Part shown: positions 44,640 through 53,380 of the stretch, one piece after another | Numbering within the stretch: the first letter of the stretch is position 1 | Layout of the letters: the number at the start of each line of letters is the position of its first letter | From: Lentzea cavernae | GTDB taxonomy: Bacteria; Actinomycetota; Actinomycetes; Mycobacteriales; Pseudonocardiaceae | DNA length: 64,000 bases | Direction: 5' to 3' | Assembly (NCBI RefSeq): GCF_014653695.1 | Contig: NZ_BNAR01000005.1 | Span: 310,001 to 374,000 of the forward strand | The notes under the pieces: generated by a model | The model's input: the letters and a program-made list of their open reading frames with translations, nothing else | Databases searched by the model: none | What the model was told of the DNA's origin: nothing | Program-made: the position numbers and the translations under genes

Positions 44640-45160
44640 CAGGTGGCCGACACGTGGTGACAGTTCCGTCGAGAGGTGTTCGGCTTTCCCGTACATGGTG
44701 TGGCACGGGGGCGCCGACACCGGCGCGCTGCTCACCGAGCACGGGCGCGGGCCGGAGCGGATGCTGCGCGGGGTTGTCGCCGAACGCGACCATCGGCCTG
44801 TCCACCGGCAGCGGGCTGTGGGCGCTGGCGACGTCGCACGACATGCGGCTGTGGGCACGCACCGAGGAGGAGACCGAACGCTGCCTGGGACGGCTCGGCC
44901 TCACCGGCGCCGCAGGCGTGCACCTGTTCGGCCACGGCGCCTTGGCCGCTGCGTTGGGAAGACGACGTCGTGGTGTCCGCGCCGGAGCTCCGCGCGCTGG
45001 TGCGGCTATGTCTGGAGCGTGGCGCGCACTTCGCGTGCTCCAGCTACGTGAACAACGAGCTAGCCGCACTCACGCGGCAGGCGGCGGACCGCGGCATCGT
45101 CCTGCCGGCCGAGGCAGGCCAAGGGCGGCGGGAGCACGTCACCGAACGGCCGCAGGGCCA
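44640..45160 (+). pseudogene. Broken HEAT-like repeat gene, relative of 23864-24949
   Basis: Pieces in three plus frames recur in order: FRREVFGFP then MVWHGGADTGALLTEHGRGP and ERMLRG, then LSTGSGLWALATSHDMRLWA, then APELRALVRLCLERGAHF and NNELAALTRQAADRGI. The first block matches FRLEVFGEPYLVRHEGADVS then ALVAEHERRPERVERM of the gene at 23864. At least three frameshifts make it non-functional. It sits between the monooxygenase and the SnoaL-like gene. Confidence 0.6.
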
Positions 45161-45249
45161 CTCGGCTTCCTGGCAGAGCACGGCGTGTCGAGCCAATTGT
45201 GCCTGTAGACGCTCTCCTGATCACATCAATGAGAAAATGATACTGAGTA

Positions 45250-45263
45250 ATAGGGCTATCTCA
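45250..45263. promoter_or_regulatory. Candidate TetR operator before the SnoaL-like gene
   Basis: ATAGGGCTATCTCA shares the ATAG..C..TCTCA skeleton with 38240 and 45817 and lies 28 bp before the TTG start at 45291, in an AT-rich promoter stretch. Confidence 0.5.
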
Positions 45264-45290
45264 TATAATTCACTTCCGAGGAGGCGCACG

Positions 45291-45791
45291 TTGCTTTCCG
45301 ACACCCACCCCAACGCCGTGTGGCTGGCCGACCTGTACCGGGGCGGAGCGGCGATCTCGGCCGATCCGGGCCTGAGCGAGGACGAGAAGATCCAGCGGCT
45401 GCACGAGCACACCGTCGAGGTGATGGAGAAGATGTCCCCGGACATGGTGATCCACACCGGCGGTGTTCGCCTGGCGGCGACCGGCGGAATGGACTTCATG
45501 CGAAGGTACATGAAGCGGCGAGCGGGTCTCGCCGACGCCAACGTGGAACCCGTCCAGTTCGACCAAATCCTCGCCGACGACCACTACGGCGTGGTGCACG
45601 GCACTTTCCGCACGTCGCGCGGCGACTGGACCTGGACCCGCGTCGGCATGGGGGCGTGGCGTTTCAAGGACGGCCTGGCCGTCGAGCACTGGGAGCTCTC
45701 GGACGGTCCGACGTGGGACGAGTTCTTCCTCGCCGGCGATCCGGAGCCGTTCACCGGGTCGGCGCAAGAGTTTTGGACCCGCGGCGTCTAA
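45291..45791 (+). CDS. SnoaL/NTF2-like protein
   Basis: This 166-residue protein starts with TTG at 45291; GAGGAGG lies 6 nt upstream. Sequence features are an N-terminal helix (LSEDEKIQRLHEHTVEVMEK), then MVIHTGGVRLAATGGMDFMR, and strands DDHYGVVHGTFRTSRGDW then TWTRVGMGAWRFKDGLAVEH and WELSDGPTWDEFF. This helix-then-curved-sheet order with WRF.DG...EHWE is typical of SnoaL-like/NTF2-fold proteins, many of which are isomerases, hydrolases or cyclases. It has its own promoter with a candidate TetR site and probably belongs to the same regulon. Confidence 0.75.
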   Translation: MLSDTHPNAVWLADLYRGGAAISADPGLSEDEKIQRLHEHTVEVMEKMSPDMVIHTGGVRLAATGGMDFMRRYMKRRAGLADANVEPVQFDQILADDHYGVVHGTFRTSRGDWTWTRVGMGAWRFKDGLAVEHWELSDGPTWDEFFLAGDPEPFTGSAQEFWTRGV

Positions 45792-45816
45792 TGTCGGGCC
45801 TGTAGCCGACGATACG

Positions 45817-45830
45817 ATAGAACCGTCTCA
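45817..45830. promoter_or_regulatory. Candidate TetR operator without a gene (orphan)
   Basis: ATAGAACCGTCTCA differs from 38240-38253 by one base. A ribosome-like TAGGAG follows about 45 bp later, as at 38294, but the sequence after it has no start codon or open frame. The gene once driven here seems to have been lost. Confidence 0.5.
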
Positions 45831-45989
45831 ACTCGTAGCACTGTTCTACTTGTGCCAGCGCAACGATAGGAGCCGGTCAGCGAGCCGTCCGGCCGCCACG
45901 TCGTCGGCGACGCCGGCGACCGGCGGCACGATCCACGGGCGGTGATGGCGCCCCGCGGGGTTGCGGGTGCCGAGAAATACAACTATCGA

Positions 45990-46085
45990 CCCCGCCGACA
46001 GAGAGTCTGAAGCTCAACTCATGAGGCCTGTCCCAGCCGCCCAGCTGAACAAAGACGAGGTACAGCAGTCGCAGCGCCATGCCCA
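45990..46085 (-). pseudogene. Transposase N-terminal scrap
   Basis: The minus strand starts MALRLLYLVFVQLGGW after a GTGGGC stretch. This resembles the first residues of integrase-type transposases (LRLLYLV.V...W). The frame soon becomes unrelated. Confidence 0.45.
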
Positions 46086-46424
46086 CGATCGTGCACTCAG
46101 GACGAAAGAACCCGATCACCGCAGCTCACCGGATGAGTGCGGAGTTCTGGCACCCCACAGGCATACCTGCCATCACCCCGCTCTCACCAGCGACACCCCC
46201 GGAACACTCAGCTCCACCCACCATGGAGCGCACAGCGATCCGCAACACCCCGCCATAGACGCTCACGTCGGTGATCACCACGTTCGCCGGACCGGGCAAC
46301 TTCTCCGCGCACGAACACGAACTTGGCTTCGAACGCACGAGTCGCCAGATGAACAAGCCACCCCGATCACACAGGATCTCGACCTGCCCGATCAACCCAC
46401 CCGGCCTCATGTGCGGAGACGGGG

Positions 46425-49400
46425 CTAGCTGCTGAACATGCTGCCCTGATGCGAACCGAGCACCGAGTCGGCGCCGACGCACACGAACGGCCGCCGCAAC
46501 GGATCACCCGCCACGGCCTCGGCCAAGGCGGCTGCAGCGCCAAGACCGCCCAGCATGCCGCGGTGAAGCTCCTCCATCGCGGCGCGAGCGGCGAGTTCAC
46601 CAACACTGCTCACCGCCACCACGACGGTGCTGGTACCGACGCTCAGCAGTCCTCCGGCGAACCCGAGGGGTTCGTCATCGGGCCGGATGTCACTCAACGC
46701 CAATCCGCACGCGGCAAGCACGACCTGCCGGGGTGGCCGGTCCAGGCGCCCGAAGTCGTGCGCGTGGAGCGGGGCGTCGGCCAGTTCGAGCCGGGAAAAC
46801 AACGCGTTGTCGGGCTCGTGGCGGCCGTGACATGCGAGGTGCACGAAATCAGACGTTCGCAGGGCATCGCGCACGGTTGCGAGCGAGGCGTCGTCGTTGG
46901 CGATCGAGATAGCGCTGGGGTGCAGGCGAGCGAGCCGTTCATCTTCCGCGGCAGCACCCACGCCGGGGCCGACGACCACCAGCGCGGGGCCCAGGCGCAC
47001 GTCCTGAGCGCTGTTCAGAGCGCGGAACCACGACGTCGCCGACGGTGCGATCACGACGGGACGCCCGCGCAGGCTCGGAAGGCTGCCCCACGGAACTCCG
47101 TAGAGCGGCCCGATGGGAACCACCACCAGGCCGCGGTCACCGATGATCCGCAGCAACGGCCGGACCAACTGCGTGTCCAGGCTATCCAACCGGCTTTGGG
47201 CGGAGTAGGCGATCACGTTGCCGACCGGCTTCGGGACTTGGTCTGGCGCCATCGCGGCAAGGTCGAAGTGCAACCTGCGGGCCTGCTCGGTCATCTCCGA
47301 CAACGATCCGAGGGGGACCAGGTGCTCCGAGCAGTCCGCTACCACTAGAGCGGCCAGCGTGTCACCGGTGCCGACAAACGACACGAAGGCCTTGTCCTCC
47401 AAAGCATCCGCGAGTTCGTGCACACTGACCAACGCATCTGACCCCACGCAGGTCGTTGACCACCACCCGAGGTGACTGACGCGCTGCAGCGCGATCTCGT
47501 GCCGTAACACCGCATCAGCCTCGACCGGGCCGTTCACCCGTTGCTGCTGCACGGTGCGGGTGAGTCGGATGAAGTCGTCGACGGCCTCGGACAACGCGGG
47601 ATCGGGTGAGGCCGCCGGCTGATGGCGGTGCAGATGCGCGCGGGCGCGTTCGAGCCAGGTCAGCACCTCTTCCGGCTCCTGCCTGTCACCTCGTTTCAAC
47701 GCGATCCGCACCGCGAGGTCGCCCAGCTCACGGCCGAACACCCTTGCGCCGCGTACGAGATCCGTTGCGCCGTAGCGGTCGAACGCAGCGATCAGACGGT
47801 CGAGACCCCACGATGCGCAGTCCAGTGCGTCGTCGAACTCGCCCCGTTCGGCGGCGAGTTCGGCCTTCACCAGCCAGCGGAACACGACATGGTCGAGCGG
47901 GGCACCGTCACGCGGGGCGGCGGTGCGTTCGACATAGCGCTGGGCGGCAGCAACGTCCCCGAACGACACTGAAAGCCGGGCTGCCCACAGCAACGCGTGG
48001 TCGGACTCCTCTGCAAGGCCCACCCCGCGAAGCTGCGAGGCGAGCTTCTCCGCGAACGCCGGCAGCTTGGCGGTAGGCAGATCAGGCCACGCCCTGGCCA
48101 GCGACATCGCGGCACGCAAGGCCGTCAGCTCCGCGACCACGGCCGCCCGCCGGTCGCCGACCCGCCTGAACCGAATCGCAGCCTCCCGCGCCGCCTCGCT
48201 CGCGCGCTTGAAGTCTGACTGCTGGAGCGCGCACTGAGCACGCACGTGCTCTACCTGCGCGATAAGGCGATCGTCTGCCGTTCGCGCGCCGTGCAGGAGG
48301 TCCAACACGTTGTCGAGATAGACAGATGCCTTGTTCGACATACCTGCGGCGAGCAGCGTATCGACCTGATCCAGCACCAGCGCGTGGCCCGCGGCCGGGG
48401 TCAGCAGCCAGGCTCGTTCGAAGTGGGTGAGCGCAGCGGGAAGGTCACCGCTGTGCTGGGCGAGCAGGCCGAGGACTTGTTCGGCAGCCGACCGGATCGG
48501 CTCCGCCACGGGGTCCACGGAGGTGAGTATCACCGCGAGGTTCTGCTGCTCGGCACGCAGCCAGCGCCAGGCGGCCTCGCTGTCCGCGAAGCGAGGCGTC
48601 TCGATCTCATCGATGTGCCAGCCCGACCGGCGGTTCGGCAGGGCCGCGTCGACCGCACGGCACGCGGCCGTCAAGTAGTAGTGGAACAGCCGAGCCAAAG
48701 CCACATCTCGGTCGTCATCGATCTGTTGCAGCAGATCTGCCGCGTACGAGCGCAACAGGTCGTGCGCACGCACGCGCCCGTTGCCGACGGGCTGCACTAA
48801 GTGCGCGCGCTCCAGCTCCGTCACGGCCTTGCGCGCGTCAGCGACCGCAGTGCCGGTGAGCGCGGCAACTGCCCGAGCATCGACATCTCGTCCCGGTGTG
48901 ATCGCGAGGTACCGGAACGCTTTGGCCGCCGCGAGGCTCAGGTGCTGGTACGACCACGAGAACACCGTACGCACCGCGGTCCGCTCGTCGCCGGCCTCCA
49001 TCAGATCGAGGCGATCGGCGCCAGCGAGTTCTGCCATCAGCGCGGCCAGGCTCTCGTGCGGCCGGGCGTTGACCATCTCTGCGGTGATCCGCAGGGCCAG
49101 CGGGAGGTACGTGCTCCACTCGCACAGCCTCTGCGCCGCCTCGGGGTCGGACCGAGCCCGCTCCCCCACCAGCGATGTGAACAGCCCAAGCGCCTCGTCC
49201 GGTTCGAGCAGCCCGAGGTGCACGCGGCTCGCTCCGTCGCGGATCACCAGCCCACCGAGCGAGTCTCTGCTGGTGACCACGACGAACGTCGAGCCCGCCC
49301 CCGGCAGCAGCGGCCTCACCTGCTCGACACTGCGCGCATTGTCGAGCACGATCAGCATGCGTCGTTCGGCCACCAGCGTGCGAAACAACCGGCTGCGATC

Positions 49401-49877
49401 GGACAGATTCGTGGGCACGGGCTCGGCCGACCCGACCAGGCTGCGCAGCAACTCGCCCAGCGCGTCCTCGGGGCTGACCGGCTGATTCGGGTCATATCCC
49501 CGCAGGTCGATGTAGAGGTCGCCGTCCGGGTACGCGCCTCGGATCCTGTGCGCCCAGTGCACAGCGAGAGCGGTCTTGCCAACCCCCGCCGTGCCGGAGA
49601 CCGCAGAGATCACCACCGCGCCGGAAGCATCCTCGCGCAACCGGTCCAGCTCGGCGAGCTCCTCATCGCGGCCAGCGAAGTCCGCGACGTCAAGCGGAAG
49701 TTCCCGTGGCACGCGGGCGACCGGCGACGCCTGCTGCCCGACGTTGAGCACCAGGTTGCCCGCCACGTCGCGGGCCTGCACCACGTTGCCCGCCACGTCG
49801 CGGGCCTGCACCACGTTGCCGGAGACGGTGTCGACAACCTTCGCGGACTCCACACGCGAGCCTTGACCGTCGTCCAC
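46425..49877 (-). CDS. NB-ARC / TPR / CHAT protein with N-terminal amyloid-like motif
   Basis: The 1150-residue protein starts with GTG 49877; no ribosome site is seen, so it may be leaderless. Residues 19-46 hold the duplicated motif GNVVQARDVA, then GNLVLNVG, which looks like the amyloid signalling sequences (BASS3/RHIM-like) found at the N-termini of bacterial NLR proteins. The NB-ARC domain follows (FAGRDEELAEL, P-loop GTAGVGKTAL at 95-104, LIVLDNARS). TPR-like helices span about 430-800. A CHAT protease domain lies at 890-1150 with His1017 in VHLACHGRH and Cys1057 in VLAACGLAL. Sensor, switch and protease are fused here, whereas region 1 has them split. It likely triggers cell-death or defence proteolysis. 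Confidence 0.88.
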   Translation of the reverse strand: MDDGQGSRVESAKVVDTVSGNVVQARDVAGNVVQARDVAGNLVLNVGQQASPVARVPRELPLDVADFAGRDEELAELDRLREDASGAVVISAVSGTAGVGKTALAVHWAHRIRGAYPDGDLYIDLRGYDPNQPVSPEDALGELLRSLVGSAEPVPTNLSDRSRLFRTLVAERRMLIVLDNARSVEQVRPLLPGAGSTFVVVTSRDSLGGLVIRDGASRVHLGLLEPDEALGLFTSLVGERARSDPEAAQRLCEWSTYLPLALRITAEMVNARPHESLAALMAELAGADRLDLMEAGDERTAVRTVFSWSYQHLSLAAAKAFRYLAITPGRDVDARAVAALTGTAVADARKAVTELERAHLVQPVGNGRVRAHDLLRSYAADLLQQIDDDRDVALARLFHYYLTAACRAVDAALPNRRSGWHIDEIETPRFADSEAAWRWLRAEQQNLAVILTSVDPVAEPIRSAAEQVLGLLAQHSGDLPAALTHFERAWLLTPAAGHALVLDQVDTLLAAGMSNKASVYLDNVLDLLHGARTADDRLIAQVEHVRAQCALQQSDFKRASEAAREAAIRFRRVGDRRAAVVAELTALRAAMSLARAWPDLPTAKLPAFAEKLASQLRGVGLAEESDHALLWAARLSVSFGDVAAAQRYVERTAAPRDGAPLDHVVFRWLVKAELAAERGEFDDALDCASWGLDRLIAAFDRYGATDLVRGARVFGRELGDLAVRIALKRGDRQEPEEVLTWLERARAHLHRHQPAASPDPALSEAVDDFIRLTRTVQQQRVNGPVEADAVLRHEIALQRVSHLGWWSTTCVGSDALVSVHELADALEDKAFVSFVGTGDTLAALVVADCSEHLVPLGSLSEMTEQARRLHFDLAAMAPDQVPKPVGNVIAYSAQSRLDSLDTQLVRPLLRIIGDRGLVVVPIGPLYGVPWGSLPSLRGRPVVIAPSATSWFRALNSAQDVRLGPALVVVGPGVGAAAEDERLARLHPSAISIANDDASLATVRDALRTSDFVHLACHGRHEPDNALFSRLELADAPLHAHDFGRLDRPPRQVVLAACGLALSDIRPDDEPLGFAGGLLSVGTSTVVVAVSSVGELAARAAMEELHRGMLGGLGAAAALAEAVAGDPLRRPFVCVGADSVLGSHQGSMFSS
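49755..49820. repeat. Tandem 30-bp repeat encoding the GNVVQARDVA motif
   Basis: The units 49755-49784 and 49785-49814 are identical, and the first 6 bases recur once more. On the coding (minus) strand each unit gives ten residues, so the repeat lies fully in frame and expands the amyloid-like motif of the CHAT protein. Confidence 0.85.
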
Positions 49878-49906
49878 CGCACCACACTAGCGACGGCCGC
49901 ACACGT

Positions 49907-50120
49907 CTATTCGGTCGTGCAGGTAGCGCCGGCCAGTGTGAACGAAAGTGGCCTTGAATTGGCACCCTTCACCACACCGTTGAAGCGATCGGTGGGCTGG
50001 GTGCTCGCTGTAGTGCCGTCACAGGTTGCCGCGGTGCCGTTGAGGTTGATGTCGGCCACGCCCAGAGCCGAGAAGTACTTCAAGGGCGTGCCGGTGAAGC
50101 CAATGAACTTCTCCAGCCTT
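49907..50120 (-). pseudogene. C-terminal fragment of a secreted protein
   Basis: The minus strand reads LEKFIGFTGTPLKYFSALGV, ADINLNGTAATCDGTTAS, TQPTDRFNGVVKGANSRPLS, FTLAGATCTTE and a stop, with two cysteines. It looks like the end of an exported protein of unknown family. Upstream of about 50120 this frame is blocked, and the only nearby ATG (about 50165) opens another frame, so the gene is not intact. Nothing else is visible in the 361 bp between the CHAT protein and the hydrolase. Confidence 0.5.
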
Positions 50121-50238
50121 ATCTACTTGCCGTGCCACCAGCAGGTGATTCTGCAACCCAGACATGCGGTCGCCGTACCAAAGTGGGCTCTACAAGTTTG
50201 CCCAATCGGCGGTCGCCGAACGGGCTGGGCAGGGTGTC

Positions 50239-51003
50239 TCAGAGCGGATCGGCGAGCAGCGTCACGAATCCGTCGAGGTTGTCGTCCATCATGAGGTGTG
50301 CGGCGTTAGACACGACACGCACGTCGCTGCCGGTCGCGCGCAGAGCGTCGAGGTTCTCGGCGCTCAGCTCACCTGAGATGTAGCGCTTCGGCATGGATGC
50401 CGCGGTCAGCTGAGCGCGAAAGGTCATTGGCCGTTCGGCCAGCAACGACACCGCGGTGCGGTGCAGGCCGCGTGGGGACCATCGACGCAACGTCCGCGTG
50501 CCTGTCGTCATGTCGTCCGCGTCGATGATGCTGTGCATCCCGCTTGCGACGAAATCGTCTTCGTCGAAGCTCGCGATCTGCGCTGACAGGGTGCCGACGC
50601 CGGGATCGAGATTCGGCTCGGCCACGATCAGCTCACCGACGAGGTCGGGGCGCTGTGCCGCCAGGCTGATGGCGATCGATCCGCCGAGTGAGTGTCCGAC
50701 CAGCGTGGTCCTGTGGAGGCCGAGTGCCTCGATGACCGTTGCGACAACGGCTGCGTGCTCGTCGATCGTGTACGAGAAGTCGTCGTCGTGGTCGCTCCAT
50801 CCGCTACCCAGCAGGTCGACCAGCACGTGCCGGCCGCGACCCGCCAGGACGGGGTGGCCGATGACCGGCGCGAACGAGACGGTGCTCGCCAGCCCGAGGC
50901 CACCGAGATAGACCCTCGCGCGTCCGTCTGTCGCACCGACGTCGAGGTAGGCGACTTGCGCGCCGGATGCGGTGACGGGCAGGAGTTTCATGACCGTCAT
51001 CAT
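50239..51003 (-). CDS. Alpha/beta hydrolase
   Basis: The 254-residue protein shows YLGGLGLAS (oxyanion region), HVLVDLLGSGWSD, the nucleophile elbow TTLVGHSLGGSIAIS with Ser near residue 104, an acid candidate in SGELSAENL and the base in VSNAAHLMMDD. This is the standard order of a small esterase or C-C hydrolase of the alpha/beta family. ATG codons at 51003, 51000 and 50991 are all possible; AGGG lies 5 nt before the first. It is divergent from the alcohol dehydrogenase across 261 bp that show no other feature. Substrate unknown. Confidence 0.82.
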   Translation of the reverse strand: MMTVMKLLPVTASGAQVAYLDVGATDGRARVYLGGLGLASTVSFAPVIGHPVLAGRGRHVLVDLLGSGWSDHDDDFSYTIDEHAAVVATVIEALGLHRTTLVGHSLGGSIAISLAAQRPDLVGELIVAEPNLDPGVGTLSAQIASFDEDDFVASGMHSIIDADDMTTGTRTLRRWSPRGLHRTAVSLLAERPMTFRAQLTAASMPKRYISGELSAENLDALRATGSDVRVVSNAAHLMMDDNLDGFVTLLADPL

Positions 51004-51264
51004 ACGAACCCTAGCTATTCAGCTATTGCAGAAAAGGAGCTGCACCACCGGAGAATACGTGAGCAGCTGTCATGCTGAACGACGCTGGACCTGAGATGCC
51101 AGGTCGGTTCACGCCCCCGAACCGTTTCTGAGTCGATTTTCCGGGTATCGCTGCTGTCAGAGAGCAGTCGACAGGAGCAGCCGCATGCCTCAGGTCCCGT
51201 TCGGAATGGCAGATGTACGTGTTCGCAGTGTGGCGTTGACCGCCACGGCGGCGGAGGGGGTGTC

Positions 51265-52461
51265 ATGAAAGCGCTGACGTGGCAGGGAAATGAGAACGTC
51301 CAGGTCGTTGATGTGCCGGATCCGCGCATCGAGGAACCGACCGACGCGATCGTCAGGGTCACCTCGACCGCCATCTGCGGATCGGACCTGCACCTGTACG
51401 GGGTACTCGGCCCCTACCTGAAGCCGGGCGACGTGCTCGGTCACGAGGCGATGGGTGTCGTCGAGGAGGTGGGTGCCGAGGCCGGTGGTCACCTCAAGGT
51501 GGGTGACCGGGTGGTGGTGCCGTTCAACATCTCCTGTGGACACTGCTGGATGTGCGAGCGCGACCTGTTCGCGCAGTGCGAGACGACGCAGGTTCGCAGT
51601 GAGGGCAAGGGCGCGAGCCTGTTCGGCTACACCTCGCTCTACGGTTCGGTGCCGGGTGGGCAGGCCGAGTACCTCCGGGTGCCGCAAGCGCAGTTCGGGC
51701 CGATCGTCGTCCCGGACGGCACGCCCGACGAGCAGTTCCTGTTCCTGTCCGACATCCTGCCGACGGCGTGGCAGGCCGTGCGGTACGCCGACGTGCCGCC
51801 CGGCGGTACCGTCGCCGTGTTCGGTCTCGGACCGGTCGGGCAGTTCGCGGTCCGGATCGCGCGGCAGCTGGGCGCCGGTCGCGTCATCGGGGTGGACCGG
51901 GTTCCCGAGCGTCTCGCGCTGGCTGAACGGCACGGTGCGGAGCCTGTCGACTTCGACGAGTTCGGCGGACCTGACGAGCTGGCCGCCGCGTTGATCCAGC
52001 TGGTCGACGGCCGCGGGCCGGACGCCACCATCGACGCCGTCGGCATGGAGGCGCACGGCGGGGGGTTCGTCGCCTTGGCGCAGAAGGCCACCGGGATGTT
52101 GCCCGACGCGCTCGCCCAGAAGGTGACCGACAAGCTGGCCGTCGACCGCCTCGACGCTCTGCACGCCGCCATCAAGGGGGTGCGTCGCGGTGGCACGGTG
52201 TCGGTGTCCGGTGTGTACGGCGGCGAGGTGGACGCGATGCCGATGATGGAGATGTTCGACCGCGGCGTCCAGCTGCGCATGGGCCAGGCCCACGTGCGCC
52301 GCTGGACCGACGACATCCTGCCGCTGGTGCTCGACCCCGCCGACCCGCTCGGCACCCTGGACCTGACCACGCACCGGCTCCCGCTCGCCGACGCCGCACG
52401 CGGGTACGAGATGTTCCGCGCCAAGAGCGATGGCTGCATCAAGGTCGTGTTGACGCCGTGA
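51265..52461 (+). CDS. Zinc-dependent alcohol dehydrogenase
   Basis: The 398-residue protein is a medium-chain dehydrogenase. Catalytic zinc ligands appear in AICGSDLHLYG (Cys) and DVLGHEAMGVVEEVG (His, Glu). The structural zinc motif is CGHCWMCERDLFAQC, and the NAD fold has VFGLGPVGQFAVRIARQLGA. It resembles the glutathione-independent formaldehyde dehydrogenase group, which often acts on other aldehydes or alcohols. GGAGGGGG precedes the ATG. The next gene, an SDR, starts within its stop codon, so the two form an operon, possibly for successive oxidations. Confidence 0.87.
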   Translation: MKALTWQGNENVQVVDVPDPRIEEPTDAIVRVTSTAICGSDLHLYGVLGPYLKPGDVLGHEAMGVVEEVGAEAGGHLKVGDRVVVPFNISCGHCWMCERDLFAQCETTQVRSEGKGASLFGYTSLYGSVPGGQAEYLRVPQAQFGPIVVPDGTPDEQFLFLSDILPTAWQAVRYADVPPGGTVAVFGLGPVGQFAVRIARQLGAGRVIGVDRVPERLALAERHGAEPVDFDEFGGPDELAAALIQLVDGRGPDATIDAVGMEAHGGGFVALAQKATGMLPDALAQKVTDKLAVDRLDALHAAIKGVRRGGTVSVSGVYGGEVDAMPMMEMFDRGVQLRMGQAHVRRWTDDILPLVLDPADPLGTLDLTTHRLPLADAARGYEMFRAKSDGCIKVVLTP

Positions 52462-53345
52462 CCGGGCGGGTCGTGCTCGTGGTCGGGGGCAGCAGCGGAA
52501 TCGGACTCTCCGCGGCGACGGCGTTCGCCTCTCGCGGGGAGTACCTCGTGCTGGTCTCCCGCAGCGGCCAGGCTCTGGACGCCGCCGAGAAGGCTTGCCG
52601 CGCGGTGGGAGCCGGCGCGGTGGACGTCGTCGTCGACGACATCGCCGATTCCGGTGGTGCCGCCAGGATCGTCGCGAAAACGATGGACCTGCACGGCCGC
52701 ATCGACGTCGTGGTGCACAGTGCGACGGTGATGGCATACGGCACCGTGGAGTCGATGCCCGCGGAGGTGTTCAACACCGTCGTCGACACCGCGATCCACG
52801 GCACGCTGCACCTCGCCCAAGCGGTCCTGCCTGTCCTGCGCAATCAGCGCAGAGGTGTGTTCATCGCGGTGAACTCCCTGCTCGGCTCGATCACCGTCCC
52901 GCAGATGGGCGCCTACTCCACCGCCAAATGGGGACAGCGCGCGATTCTGCGGACGCTGCAACAGGAAACCCGCGACGAACGCGGGGTGCACGTGTGCATC
53001 GTGAGTCCTGGCAGCATCAACACGCCGGTGTACGACCAGGCCGCCAACTACACCGGTCGCGCGGCACGGCCACCGATCCCGGTTCTCAGTCCCGACCGAG
53101 TCGCCGCCGCGATCGTCCGCCTGGCCGACCGGCCTCGACGACACGTCTCCGTTCCGGTCGGCCCGGCCAATCCGTTGATCATTTCGGCGTTCCGCTGCCT
53201 GCCGAGCCTGTACGACTGGCTGGTCGGGCCACTGTTCCGTCTTGCCGCACTGACGAAGAAGGCCGTTTCGCCTACCACTGGCAACGTGTTCGAACCGGTA
53301 GCGACAGGCGAGAGAGCCTTCGGGCGTTGGCCCGTCAAGCGGTGA
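52458..53345 (+). CDS. Short-chain dehydrogenase/reductase
   Basis: The 295-residue protein has the classical SDR pattern: cofactor motif VVGGSSGIGLSAATAFAS, the VVDDIADSGG segment, VVVHSATVMAYG (a variant of NNAG), catalytic Ser in FIAVNSLLG, and YSTAKWGQ as YxxxK. The C-terminal extension of about 70 residues contains hydrophobic segments (IISAFRCLPSLYDWLVGPLF) that may attach it to the membrane. GTG 52458 overlaps the dehydrogenase stop as GTGA. Substrate unknown. It converges with the IclR gene. Confidence 0.85.
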   Translation: MTGRVVLVVGGSSGIGLSAATAFASRGEYLVLVSRSGQALDAAEKACRAVGAGAVDVVVDDIADSGGAARIVAKTMDLHGRIDVVVHSATVMAYGTVESMPAEVFNTVVDTAIHGTLHLAQAVLPVLRNQRRGVFIAVNSLLGSITVPQMGAYSTAKWGQRAILRTLQQETRDERGVHVCIVSPGSINTPVYDQAANYTGRAARPPIPVLSPDRVAAAIVRLADRPRRHVSVPVGPANPLIISAFRCLPSLYDWLVGPLFRLAALTKKAVSPTTGNVFEPVATGERAFGRWPVKR

Positions 53346-53380
53346 CGTGTTCCGCGACTGTGGGCCGGGACGCGTCCTTG

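Larger units (their letters stand above)
45792..46424. other. Intergenic stretch with an orphan operator and transposase scrap
   Basis: Besides the operator at 45817 and the transposase N-terminus at 45990-46085, I see no gene. A minus-strand frame of about 95 codons (46126-46410) beginning MRPGGLIGQVEILCDRGGLF exists, but it has no ribosome site and no family resemblance. Confidence 0.5.

Noticed and set aside
46126-46410. Possible 95-codon minus-strand gene downstream of the NB-ARC/CHAT gene
   Set aside because: No ribosome site and no recognisable family. Left as part of the intergenic description.
49755-49820. Tandem 30-bp repeat as a possible CRISPR
   Set aside because: The units are adjacent without spacers and are in frame inside a protein-coding gene.
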